A stretch of 6,965 bases of DNA from JALYUA01 sp038229875 (GCA_038229875.1 JBBROA010000168.1:1-6965); one strand, 5' to 3'. Shown: positions 1 through 6,291, counted from the stretch's first letter. The notes: a model not told the origin generated them from the sequence alone. A program made the numbers and translations.

Positions 1-19
1 CTAGCAGCCCGTGGAAAAA
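1..19. repeat. Left terminal inverted repeat
   Basis: The sequence CTAGCAGCCCGTGGAAAAA is the exact reverse complement of 262-280. Bases 20-28 keep partial similarity to the other end with a one-base indel. The repeat starts at the first base of the window, so it may extend further left. Confidence 0.85.
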
Positions 20-149
20 GGGTGTGGGATGGCGTTGCGAGCGCCGCGGGGCCGGCTGGGAGGCGACGCGACGAAGGCGATGCTGTTCGCATCGGGGAGG
101 AGCGGCAACGATGCAGACGGCCCCGCGCCGCCGCAACCCGCAGGGCGGA

Positions 150-242
150 CGGGCTTTTGCTCGACGTTACGCCAGGAAGAGACCCTGGCCGATATGCAGG
201 ACGAAAGTCTCGCTGGCGCCTGTCGCCCATTGCAAAAGCCCG
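150..242. repeat. Nested internal inverted repeat with enclosed hairpin
   Basis: CGGGCTTTTGC at 150-160 pairs perfectly with GCAAAAGCCCG at 232-242. Within the enclosed segment, GCCAGG (171-176) pairs with CCTGGC (184-189) around a 7-base loop, and GGCG (215-218) can pair with CGCC (224-227). Outside it, CGATGC (78-83) and GCATCG (89-94) form a further 6-bp hairpin with a 5-base loop. Together with the terminal repeats this gives a nested foldback. Whether it acts as DNA or RNA cannot be told from the sequence. Confidence 0.55.
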
Positions 243-261
243 GACGCGACACCCGCATCCA

Positions 262-280
262 TTTTTCCACGGGCTGCTAG
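262..280. repeat. Right terminal inverted repeat, contains the DUF488 stop codon
   Basis: The sequence TTTTTCCACGGGCTGCTAG is the exact reverse complement of 1-19. Its outer CTAG (277-280) supplies the TAG stop (279-277, minus strand) of the DUF488 gene, so that reading frame ends on entering the repeat. Confidence 0.85.
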
Positions 281-855
281 GCCTCTCGGTCAGCGGAGAG
301 CGGGAGCGCCGCCTGCCCGCCGTCGTAGACGACCCGGTCTCCGTCCCTCCGCGCGAAATCGGGAAGCTCGCGGCGGCGGGCGTCGCGTTCCGAGAGGATC
401 TCGAAGACCTCCCACCCTCGGACGAGCAGGCCGTCCGCGATCAGCGAGCGGTGGCACCGCCAGGGCAGCGCCTCGGCGCAGAGAATCCCGGTATACGGGA
501 CGCGGGCGAAATCCTCGAGCGTGCGCAGCGCCGCCTGGAACTCGGGTGTATCCATGTAATCCGCATACCCACGGAACGCCTCCACGCGCCACGCCGTGTG
601 CGGCGAATCCGGGCGCGCCTTGCGGCGCCCGCCGAGCGCCGGCATCCCCCGGTACGCGATCCCGGACGCCGGCACGCTCTCCGCGAGCGCGGCGGCGTTG
701 AAGTGAGGCCACCTGCGCGACGCCGGGAATCTCCGGACGTCCACGACCTGCCGGACCGCATGCGCCGAGAGAAGCGCGAGAAACGCCTCGAGAGAACGGT
801 TGGAGTGGCCGACGGTGGCGATCCTCGCCGGCGGTGCGGGCGAGGGCTCGATCAG
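277..855 (-). CDS. DUF488 family protein with probable CTG start
   Basis: This is a DUF488 domain protein of about 192 residues; the family's biochemical role is not firmly established. Counting from the CTG at 855-853, the hallmark motifs are TVGHSNRSLEAF (14-25), DVRRFPASRRWPHFN (39-53), LGGRRKARPDS (74-84), GYADYM (96-101) and CAEALPWRCHRSLIADGL (126-143), the last with the conserved Cys and Cys-His pair. The domain looks complete. The first GTG (744-742) would remove TVGHSNRS and start inside the DVRRFP motif, so the real start must lie upstream. Between that GTG and the in-frame stop at 945-943 the only NTG codon is this CTG. It has GGGAAG (870-865) nine bases before it and begins just past the degV stop (874-872). 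A non-standard start or a base error are the remaining options. The TAG stop lies within an inverted repeat. The gene is probably transcribed with the DAK2-DegV gene, 16 bases upstream. Confidence 0.8.
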   Translation of the reverse strand: MIEPSPAPPARIATVGHSNRSLEAFLALLSAHAVRQVVDVRRFPASRRWPHFNAAALAESVPASGIAYRGMPALGGRRKARPDSPHTAWRVEAFRGYADYMDTPEFQAALRTLEDFARVPYTGILCAEALPWRCHRSLIADGLLVRGWEVFEILSERDARRRELPDFARRDGDRVVYDGGQAALPLSADREA

Positions 856-864
856 AGGCGCACG

Positions 865-870
865 CTTCCC
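865..870 (-). promoter_or_regulatory. Shine-Dalgarno-like site supporting the CTG start of the DUF488 gene
   Basis: Read on the minus strand, GGGAAG lies just past the degV stop codon and nine bases before the CTG at 855-853. It is the main support for placing the DUF488 start at that CTG. Confidence 0.4.
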
Positions 871-871
871 G

Positions 872-2659
872 CTAGGGCAGCACCGCGACCGCGAGGGCCC
901 CGGGACCGCCGTGGGCGCCCAGGGCCGGACCGCACTCGACGATCATCACGTCGGACTCGGGATACCGCTCCCGGATCTCCCGCGCGATCGCGTCGGCCAG
1001 CGTGGGCGCGTCGCAGTGCGCCACCCCGAACCGGCGGGCGGACGTTCCGGAATCGGCGGCGTCGAAGAGGAGCTTCATCATCCGCACCCGCGCCGCCGCG
1101 AACCCGCGCGCCTTCGCCGCCGGCTCCGCCTTGCCTTCCGGCGTGATCGTGAGGATCGGGAGCAGACCGAGGAGCTTGCCGATGAATCCCCGGACGGGCG
1201 ACACGCGGCCTCCGCGCACGAGGTGCTCGAGCGTCGGGACCGCGATGTAGAGGCGCGTCCGGTCCGCCGCGTCACGCGCAATGCGGCCCACTTCGGCCGC
1301 GGGCTTGCCCGCGTTGGCGGCCTCCGCCGCCGCCCGCACGATCAGGCCGAGCCCGACCGAGACGTTGCGGCTGTCCACGTGGTCGATCGACGTGTTCTTC
1401 AGGACGCGTCCTCCGACGACGCCCGCCTGGTACGTGCCGGACACGGCGGAGGAAAGGTTCACGGACACGAGAGCGGCGGCGTGCGTCGCGACGTTCTCGA
1501 ACACCTGCGTGAAGTCGGCGGGAGGGGGCTGCGAGGTCTTCGGCGCGACGTTCGTCACGGAGAACCGGGCATAGAACTCCGAGGGAGTGATCGTCACCTT
1601 GTCCAGATAGTTCTCCGAGCCGAAATAGACGCGCACGGGAACTACGCCGATGCCGAGCTCCTCGATCAGCGTCGGGGGCAGGTCGCAGGTGGAGTCGGTG
1701 ACGACGCCGACGCGGGAGGCGCGGTTCTGGTCGAATCGCGTTTCGTGCTGTGCGTGCATGTCCTCGATCTTCGTCTGCGCGACCTCCCCGAGGTGCGCCA
1801 TCAGCTCGAACAGACGCTCGGGCTCGTTCGTGTGGACGTGAAGACGCACCCGGGTGGCGCCTCCGGCCACCACGATCGAATCGCCGAGAAGAGCGGCCTC
1901 GCGCCGGAGCGTGTCCCGGTCGATGCGGTCTCCCTCGAGAAGCACCTCGGTGCAGTACCGGAAGAGGATCGATTCCGACGTCCTGTCGAACACGGCGGCC
2001 TTCACCTCTTCGGCGGGCGCCTCCACGATCCCCCGGCGCGCTGCTTCCCGCAGGTAACGCACGATGCCCTCGATCAGATACACGAAGGCCTGCCCACCAG
2101 CGTCGACGACGCCCGCTTTCGCGAGGGCCTTCATCTGCTTCGGCGTGTTTTCGAGGGACCGTTTCGCCTCGGCGAGCGAGTCGGGCAGGAGCTCTCCGAA
2201 ATCCCGCACCTCGCGCGCGTGGCGCGCGACGTAGGAGGACCAGTCCCGGATCACGGTCAGGATCGTGCCTTCGACCGGCCGCGCGATCGCCCCGTACGCC
2301 GAATCCGAAGCTCGAACGACGGCCGCCCCGAAGTCGTCGGCGGAGATCCGCGGCGTGTCGGGCAGCCCTTCCGAAAAACCGCAGAAGAACTGGGCGAGGA
2401 TCGCTCCCGAGTTTCCGCGCGCGCCGCCGACCGCCTCGTCCGCCAGCGCGCGGGACATGTCGCGGATGTGCCGCTGCCGGACGCGGGAAATTCCGGCGGC
2501 AATCTTCTGAAGCGTCGAGGCGACGTTCGTCCCGGTGTCCCCGTCGGGCACCGGAAAGACGTTGATCTTGTTCAAGGGCTCCGCCCGGTCTGCCACGAAG
2601 CGCGCTCCCGCGATCACCGCTCGCGAAAGGCGGCGGCCGTCGAGGTAGCGGATCGCCAT
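872..2659 (-). CDS. DAK2-DegV fusion protein (FakA-like kinase joined to FakB-like fatty-acid-binding domain)
   Basis: This 595-residue protein joins two modules that are usually separate. Residues 1 to about 200 are a DAK2 (DhaL/FakA-type) nucleotide-binding domain, with INVFPVPDGDTGTN at 32-45 (Asp39 and Asp41 are the expected Mg-ATP ligands) and GNSG at 82-85. Residues about 215-305 match the middle region of FakA/YloV proteins (GDSIVVAGGATRVRLHVHTNEP, then a KIEDMHAQH segment). Residues 316-595 are a complete DegV/EDD domain: VTDSTCDLPP (320-329), TSQPP (375-379), SSAVSGTYQ (403-411), LEHLVRGGRV (477-486) and HGGPGALAVA near the end. In Firmicutes, FakA transfers phosphate from ATP to a fatty acid held by FakB. 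The fusion could carry out both steps, but substrate and activity are inferred. The ATG at 2659-2657 is chosen because MAIRYLDG is the usual family N-terminus. No Shine-Dalgarno site precedes it, and its A is shared with the upstream stop (TGATG), which points to translational coupling. Confidence 0.9.
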   Translation of the reverse strand: MAIRYLDGRRLSRAVIAGARFVADRAEPLNKINVFPVPDGDTGTNVASTLQKIAAGISRVRQRHIRDMSRALADEAVGGARGNSGAILAQFFCGFSEGLPDTPRISADDFGAAVVRASDSAYGAIARPVEGTILTVIRDWSSYVARHAREVRDFGELLPDSLAEAKRSLENTPKQMKALAKAGVVDAGGQAFVYLIEGIVRYLREAARRGIVEAPAEEVKAAVFDRTSESILFRYCTEVLLEGDRIDRDTLRREAALLGDSIVVAGGATRVRLHVHTNEPERLFELMAHLGEVAQTKIEDMHAQHETRFDQNRASRVGVVTDSTCDLPPTLIEELGIGVVPVRVYFGSENYLDKVTITPSEFYARFSVTNVAPKTSQPPPADFTQVFENVATHAAALVSVNLSSAVSGTYQAGVVGGRVLKNTSIDHVDSRNVSVGLGLIVRAAAEAANAGKPAAEVGRIARDAADRTRLYIAVPTLEHLVRGGRVSPVRGFIGKLLGLLPILTITPEGKAEPAAKARGFAAARVRMMKLLFDAADSGTSARRFGVAHCDAPTLADAIAREIRERYPESDVMIVECGPALGAHGGPGALAVAVLP

Positions 2660-2934
2660 CACGGCTGGATCGGAGCGGGCGCGCCGCGCGCGACGGTCGA
2701 TGGCTCGGCGGCGGTCCGGTACTCCTCCGCGATCGCCGGAAGGCGTTCCAGGTAAAGCAGGACGACGCCGCATCCCATGCACGCCCAGGGATACACACGT
2801 TCGATCCCGAAGTCGAAAAACTTGCGCTTCCACGGCTTCTTCCAGAAGTAAGCCGTGTCCCCGGATTTGTTGCTCCGGGACCGCACGAGCATTCCCCCGT
2901 TGCAGAGGGGACATTTCCGCTGGAAGTCCGTCAT
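2659..2934 (-). CDS. Small zinc-ribbon protein, function unknown
   Basis: This 91-residue protein has two cysteine pairs, CPLC at 8-11 and CMGC at 52-55, the pattern of a four-cysteine zinc ribbon. The span between them is basic and aromatic (WKKPWKRKFFDFG, 31-43), and the C-terminal 20 or so residues are low-complexity and rich in Ala and Pro. No signal peptide or strong membrane segment is seen; the short GVVLLYL stretch after the second pair is probably a beta strand of the fold. The ATG at 2934-2932 is preferred; a TTG four codons upstream (2946-2944) is possible. Neither has a good Shine-Dalgarno site. Its stop overlaps the degV start by one base, so the two proteins are probably made together, and a role alongside the DAK2-DegV protein (for example nucleic-acid or protein binding) is an inference only. 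I do not recognise a named family. Confidence 0.75.
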   Translation of the reverse strand: MTDFQRKCPLCNGGMLVRSRSNKSGDTAYFWKKPWKRKFFDFGIERVYPWACMGCGVVLLYLERLPAIAEEYRTAAEPSTVARGAPAPIQP

Positions 2935-3040
2935 GGCGGATCGCAAGGATATATCCGAGGCTGGAAGCCGGGAATCGGGAAAGGTTTTTCGGTTGGGGAA
3001 TGCCGGCTTTACGATTTCCGATCCCCGGTTCCCGATCCGC
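2935..3040. repeat. gcvPB 3' end and spacer with short GGATCGGGAA-type repeats
   Basis: The 74-base spacer between gcvPB and the zinc-ribbon gene, together with the last codons of gcvPB, carries short related repeats. Read on the minus strand, GGATCGGGAACCGG (3038-3025) is followed directly by GGATCGGAAATCG (3024-3012). An inverted copy of the core, ATCGGGAA, lies at 2974-2981 against TTCCCGAT at 3029-3036. AAGCCGG (2965-2971) pairs with CCGGCTT (3003-3009) around a 31-base loop, overlapping the gcvPB stop. No T-tract follows, so this is not a convincing terminator. GGATATATCC (2947-2956) is a 10-base palindrome just before the zinc-ribbon start. No confident promoter was found. Confidence 0.45.
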
Positions 3041-4556
3041 TCCCCTCAGGCTTCCACCGGAGAATCAGATTCCGCGCCGCGCCGACCTCGTCCACCCGTT
3101 TGACCGGCGTCGTGTGGGGGGCTTTCAGCACGATCTCGGGGTCTTCTTCGACTTCCCGGGCACTCGCCCGCATCGCGGCGACGAACGCGTCCAGCCCGGA
3201 CCGTCCTTCGGTGTCGGTCGGCTCGATCATGAGAGCGCCGTGGACGCTCAGCGGGAAGGAGATGGTCGGCGGATGGAAGCCGTAATCCATCAGACGCTTC
3301 CCGATGTCGCCGTTGTGCACGCCCTTCTCCGCCTGCCGCTTGTCCGAGAAGACGACCTCGTGCATCGACGGAGCGTCGTACTTCAGGTGATAGACGCCGG
3401 TCAGCCCTGCGCGGATGTAATTCGCGTTCAATACGGCGCCCCGCGCCACCTCGCCGATCCGATTCCCGTACGAAGAGATGTAGGCGAGGGCGCGCACGAA
3501 CATCCCGTAGTTGCCGAGGAAAGTCCGGAGCCGCCCGATCGACTCGGGACGGTCGAAATCGAGGAAGAACGTCCCGTCGTCCCGCCGCTCGATCGTCGGC
3601 CGCGGCAGGTGAGGAACGAGGCTCTCCGCCACCGCGACCGGTCCCGACCCCGGCCCTCCCCCGCCGTGAGGCGTCGAGAAGGTCTTGTGGAGGTTCATGT
3701 GCATGACGTCGATGCCCATCGCCCCGGGCCGCGCGATTCCCACGAAGGAGTTGAAGTTCGCGCCGTCGCAGTAGAGATAGCCGCCCTTTGCATGCACGAT
3801 CTGCGCGATCTCGAGTATCCGGTCCTCGAAGATGCCGAGCGTGTTCGGCACCGTCAGCATGAGGGCGGCCACGTCCTCGGTCATCGCCGCTTCGAGCACG
3901 TCCAGGTCGAGCGTCCCGCGCGCGTTCGACTTCAGCTCCTTGACCTTGTATCCCGCGAAGTGCGCGGACGCCGGGTTCGTGCCGTGCGCCGAGTCCGGGA
4001 TCAGGACGGTGGTGCGGGGATTTCCGGTCTTCGCGAGCGCCGCACGCACCATCAGGATGCCGGCGAGCTCGCCCTGCGCTCCGGCCGCGGGCTGCAGGGT
4101 GACGCGAGCCAGCCCGGTGAGCTCCTTCAAGGTTTGCTCGAGGCGCCACGCGAGCTCCAGGGTGCCGGCGGAAACTTCTTCCGGCGCGAGCGGGTGGGAC
4201 GCCGCGAAGCCCGGAAGCCGCGCCATCTCCTCGTTGATGCGCGGGTTGTGTTTCATGGTGCACGACCCGAGCGGATACGTGTTCTCGTCGATCGAGAAAT
4301 TGAGCCGCGACAGGCGCGTGAAGTGGCGGGCCACCTCGACCTCAGTGATCTCGGTCTCCCCCTCGATCTCCCCGCGCAAGAGCCCGGCCGGAATCGCGGA
4401 AACGTCCGGGACGTCCAGCGGCGGCAGGGAGTAGCCCACCTTCCCCGCCCCCGATCGCTCGAAGACGAGCGGCTCGTGGCGGGGCTCGGGATGCAGGCGG
4501 TCACCGAGCGCCGGGGCCGCCGCGCCGGCCGTGGGGTCGTCGATCTCGACGCTCAC
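3009..4556 (-). CDS. gcvPB: Glycine dehydrogenase (decarboxylating) subunit 2, PLP-binding P-protein subunit
   Basis: This is the 515-residue beta subunit of the split P-protein. With GcvPA it decarboxylates glycine using pyridoxal phosphate and passes the aminomethyl group to lipoyl-GcvH. Visible family motifs are SCTMKHNP (98-105), HGTNPAS (191-197), YLYCDGANFN (260-269) and NLHKTFSTPHGGGGPGSGP (288-306), in which Lys291 is the expected PLP Schiff-base lysine. The length is slightly above the usual 480 to 500. The extra lies in a longer N-terminal leader and in a C-terminal tail, GSGSGTGDRKS, after the normal RWKPE ending; the tail is encoded by a short-repeat tract. The start is GTG at 4556-4554, with GGGGGAGG four bases upstream and a GTGA overlap with the gcvPA stop. 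It is the last gene of the gcv operon here; the next gene begins 74 bases on. Confidence 0.97.
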   Translation of the reverse strand: MSVEIDDPTAGAAAPALGDRLHPEPRHEPLVFERSGAGKVGYSLPPLDVPDVSAIPAGLLRGEIEGETEITEVEVARHFTRLSRLNFSIDENTYPLGSCTMKHNPRINEEMARLPGFAASHPLAPEEVSAGTLELAWRLEQTLKELTGLARVTLQPAAGAQGELAGILMVRAALAKTGNPRTTVLIPDSAHGTNPASAHFAGYKVKELKSNARGTLDLDVLEAAMTEDVAALMLTVPNTLGIFEDRILEIAQIVHAKGGYLYCDGANFNSFVGIARPGAMGIDVMHMNLHKTFSTPHGGGGPGSGPVAVAESLVPHLPRPTIERRDDGTFFLDFDRPESIGRLRTFLGNYGMFVRALAYISSYGNRIGEVARGAVLNANYIRAGLTGVYHLKYDAPSMHEVVFSDKRQAEKGVHNGDIGKRLMDYGFHPPTISFPLSVHGALMIEPTDTEGRSGLDAFVAAMRASAREVEEDPEIVLKAPHTTPVKRVDEVGAARNLILRWKPEGSGSGTGDRKS

Positions 4557-5902
4557 GACGCCTCCCCCAGGGCTTGCGCGAGAGAGTCCATCTCCTCGCG
4601 CGTGTTCATCTCGGTCACCGCGACGAGAAAACGCCGAGCGTCCGCCGGCTCCCGGCTCCACCGCGACAGCGCGACTCCCCCGAGGATGCGCCGGCGGGCG
4701 AGACGCGACAGCAGGGACGCCGCCGGCCCCGGCGCCTCGACGACGAACTCGTTGAACGTCGGAGCCGAATCCGGCAGCCGGTAACCGGGGACGGCCGCGA
4801 TCCGTTGCTTCAGGTACTCGGCTTTCGCGTGCGACTGCGACGCCACCTCGCGTAGGCCCTTCTTCCCGAGCAGGGACATGTGGATGTTGCTCGCGAGCGC
4901 CATGAGGCCCTGGTTCGTGCAGATGTTGGATGTCGCCTTCTCGCGGCGGATGTGCTGCTCGCGCGTCGACAGCGTGAGCGAGAAGGCGCGGCGTCCCTCC
5001 GCATCCGACGTCTGGCCCACCAGCCGGCCCGGGATCTGCCGCTGGTGCGCGGTCCGGCACGACAGAAATCCGAGGAGCGGCCCGCCGTTGTGCATGGGAA
5101 CGCCGAGCGACTGGGCCTCGCCGCAGACGATGTCCGCGCCCGCTTCCCCCGGCGGCATGAGAAGCGCCAGCGACGCGGCCTCCGCGACCACGCCCACGAA
5201 AAGAGCTCCGCGGGAGTGCGCCGCTTCCGAGATCGCGGCCCAGTCCTCGATCGCGCCGCGGAAATTCGGGGACTGCACCGCGACGGCGAACGTCGTCTCG
5301 TCCACCAGGCCGGCGAGCGCGGAGACGTCCGTCCGGCCGTCGGCGGCGAGCGGCGCCTCGACGACTTCCAGCCCGAGGTTCTGGAAATAGGTGAGCACGG
5401 TCTCCCGGTACTCGGGATGAATGCCCCGGGAGAGCACGGCGCGGCGGCGGCCCCGGACGAGGCGGTCCGCCATCAAAAGCGCTTCCACGAGCGCGGACGC
5501 GCCTTCGTAGAGAGACGCGTTCGCGACGTCCATTCCCGTGAGCAGGCAGATGTGCGTCTGGAACTCGAAGATCGACTGCAGCGTGCCCTGGGAGACTTCC
5601 GGCTGGTAGGGCGTGTAGGACGTGAGCCACTCGGCCCGGTAGAGCATCTGGTCGGCGACCGCGGAGACGTAGTGGTTGTAGAGCCCCGCGCCCAGAAAGA
5701 AGGCGCAGTCCTTCGCGTGCGCGTTCTTCGCGGAAAGCCCGCCGAAAAAACGGCGGATCTCGATCTCAGACATCGGCGGCGGCAGGTCCGGCGCCTGCCG
5801 CACCGAAGCGGGGATCGAGGCGAAGAGGTCGTCCACGGACGACACCCCGATCGCCGCGAGCATGGCCTCGCGGTCGGCGTCCGACGTGGGAAGAAACTTC
5901 AC
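4553..5902 (-). CDS. gcvPA: Glycine dehydrogenase (decarboxylating) subunit 1
   Basis: This is the 449-residue alpha subunit of the split glycine decarboxylase (P-protein), normal in length for the family. It has the PLP-enzyme fold and pairs with GcvPB, which carries the cofactor lysine. Recognisable segments are TSYTPYQPEVSQGTLQ (94-109), LYEGASALVEA (131-141), GEAQSLGVPMHNGGP (261-275), IPGRLVGQT (290-298) and REQHIRREKATSNICTNQGL (314-333). The start is GTG at 5902-5900, chosen because it gives the family N-terminus (MKFLPTSD) and overlaps the gcvH TGA stop as GTGA. An A/G-rich stretch (AAGAGAA) lies directly before it. The stop likewise overlaps the gcvPB start by four bases, so alpha and beta subunits are probably translated in coupled, roughly equal amounts. 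Confidence 0.97.
   Translation of the reverse strand: MKFLPTSDADREAMLAAIGVSSVDDLFASIPASVRQAPDLPPPMSEIEIRRFFGGLSAKNAHAKDCAFFLGAGLYNHYVSAVADQMLYRAEWLTSYTPYQPEVSQGTLQSIFEFQTHICLLTGMDVANASLYEGASALVEALLMADRLVRGRRRAVLSRGIHPEYRETVLTYFQNLGLEVVEAPLAADGRTDVSALAGLVDETTFAVAVQSPNFRGAIEDWAAISEAAHSRGALFVGVVAEAASLALLMPPGEAGADIVCGEAQSLGVPMHNGGPLLGFLSCRTAHQRQIPGRLVGQTSDAEGRRAFSLTLSTREQHIRREKATSNICTNQGLMALASNIHMSLLGKKGLREVASQSHAKAEYLKQRIAAVPGYRLPDSAPTFNEFVVEAPGPAASLLSRLARRRILGGVALSRWSREPADARRFLVAVTEMNTREEMDSLAQALGEAS
4561..4568 (-). promoter_or_regulatory. Ribosome binding site of gcvPB
   Basis: GGGGGAGG on the minus strand, within the last codons of gcvPA and four bases before the GTG at 4556-4554. It supports that GTG as the gcvPB start. 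Confidence 0.7.
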
Positions 5903-6291
5903 TTCTCTTTTTCTTCCGCCTCGACGTATTCGGCGTACTGGTCGGCCGTCATCAGCTTGCGGATCTCGTCGTCCGTCGTCACCTTCAGCTTGATGAGCCA
6001 GCCGTCCCCGAACGGGTCGTCGTTCACGATTCCCGGCTCCGCCACCGCGGCGCGGTTGATCTCGACGATCTCGCCCGAGATCGGGATGAAGAGCTCCGAA
6101 ACCGCCTTGACCGATTCCACGGTGCCGAACTCGTCGTCCGCGTTGTAGAGGTGCCCGACCTCCGGAAGCTCGAGATACACGATCTCGCCGAGCTCCTTCT
6201 GCGCGTGCTCGGTGATCCCGATCGTCCCGATGTCGCCGTCGATACGCACCCACTCGTGGCTCTGTGTGTAATGAAGTTCCTCGGGGTTCAC
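5899..6291 (-). CDS. gcvH: Glycine cleavage system H protein (lipoyl carrier)
   Basis: This 130-residue protein carries the lipoyl arm that shuttles the aminomethyl group from the P-protein to GcvT and is re-oxidised by dihydrolipoamide dehydrogenase. The family start HYTQSHEWVRIDGDIGTIGI (7-26) is clear. The lipoylation site is GTVESVKAVSE, with Lys62 as the modified residue. The ISGEIVEIN (71-79) and GDGWLIKLKV (95-104) segments complete the biotinyl/lipoyl fold. The C-terminus ends in an acidic and lysine-rich tail (EAEEKEK). Length is normal. The start is GTG at 6291-6289, seven bases after a perfect AAGGAGG, and overlaps the gcvT stop as GTGA. Its stop overlaps the gcvPA start in the same way. 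Lipoyl attachment would need LipA/LipB or LplA encoded elsewhere. Confidence 0.97.
   Translation of the reverse strand: MNPEELHYTQSHEWVRIDGDIGTIGITEHAQKELGEIVYLELPEVGHLYNADDEFGTVESVKAVSELFIPISGEIVEINRAAVAEPGIVNDDPFGDGWLIKLKVTTDDEIRKLMTADQYAEYVEAEEKEK

Larger units (their letters stand above)
1..280. mobile_element. Inverted-repeat-bounded 280-bp unit, candidate MITE-like element or structured repeat
   Basis: No gene is supported here. The stretch is bounded by a perfect 19-base inverted repeat (1-19 against 262-280), which continues imperfectly to about base 28 on the left and base 252 on the right. Both ends read CTAG outermost, so a TA target duplication at 2-3 and 278-279 is possible. Inside are an 11-base perfect inverted repeat (150-160 against 232-242) and short hairpins at 78-94 and 171-189. 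Small size, terminal inverted repeats and lack of a transposase are what a non-autonomous element would show. A structured intergenic repeat or an RNA-level fold are alternatives. The left end coincides with the window edge, so its true outer boundary and any longer target duplication cannot be seen. Opposite-strand open frames of 89 codons exist on both strands, but their near-identical ends are simply the inverted repeat read twice. Confidence 0.5.

Noticed and set aside
1..280. Two 89-codon open frames on opposite strands of the inverted-repeat unit
   Set aside because: Both begin MEK and end STGC only because each reads the two arms of the same inverted repeat. The middle has no recognisable motif.
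742..744. GTG as the start of the DUF488 gene
   Set aside because: It would cut off the conserved TVGHSNRS segment encoded just upstream in the same frame.
2660..2914. An 85-residue N-terminal extension of the DAK2-DegV protein
   Set aside because: It overlaps the zinc-ribbon gene in another frame, has no family similarity, and the ATG at 2659 gives the typical MAIRYLDG start.
2947..2956. GGATATATCC palindrome as an operator or -10 promoter element
   Set aside because: It is a single 10-base palindrome with no convincing -35 partner at normal spacing. It is mentioned only as part of the spacer.
2965..3009. Rho-independent terminator after gcvPB
   Set aside because: The 7-bp arms are separated by 31 bases, and no T-run follows on the minus strand.
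800..6148. Very long open frames on the plus strand (about 800-2755, 2700-4784 and 4880-6148)
   Set aside because: They lie opposite clear gcvPA, gcvPB and DAK2-DegV genes. Their translations are Arg/Gly/Asp-rich with no family motifs, as expected from the antisense of GC-rich coding DNA.
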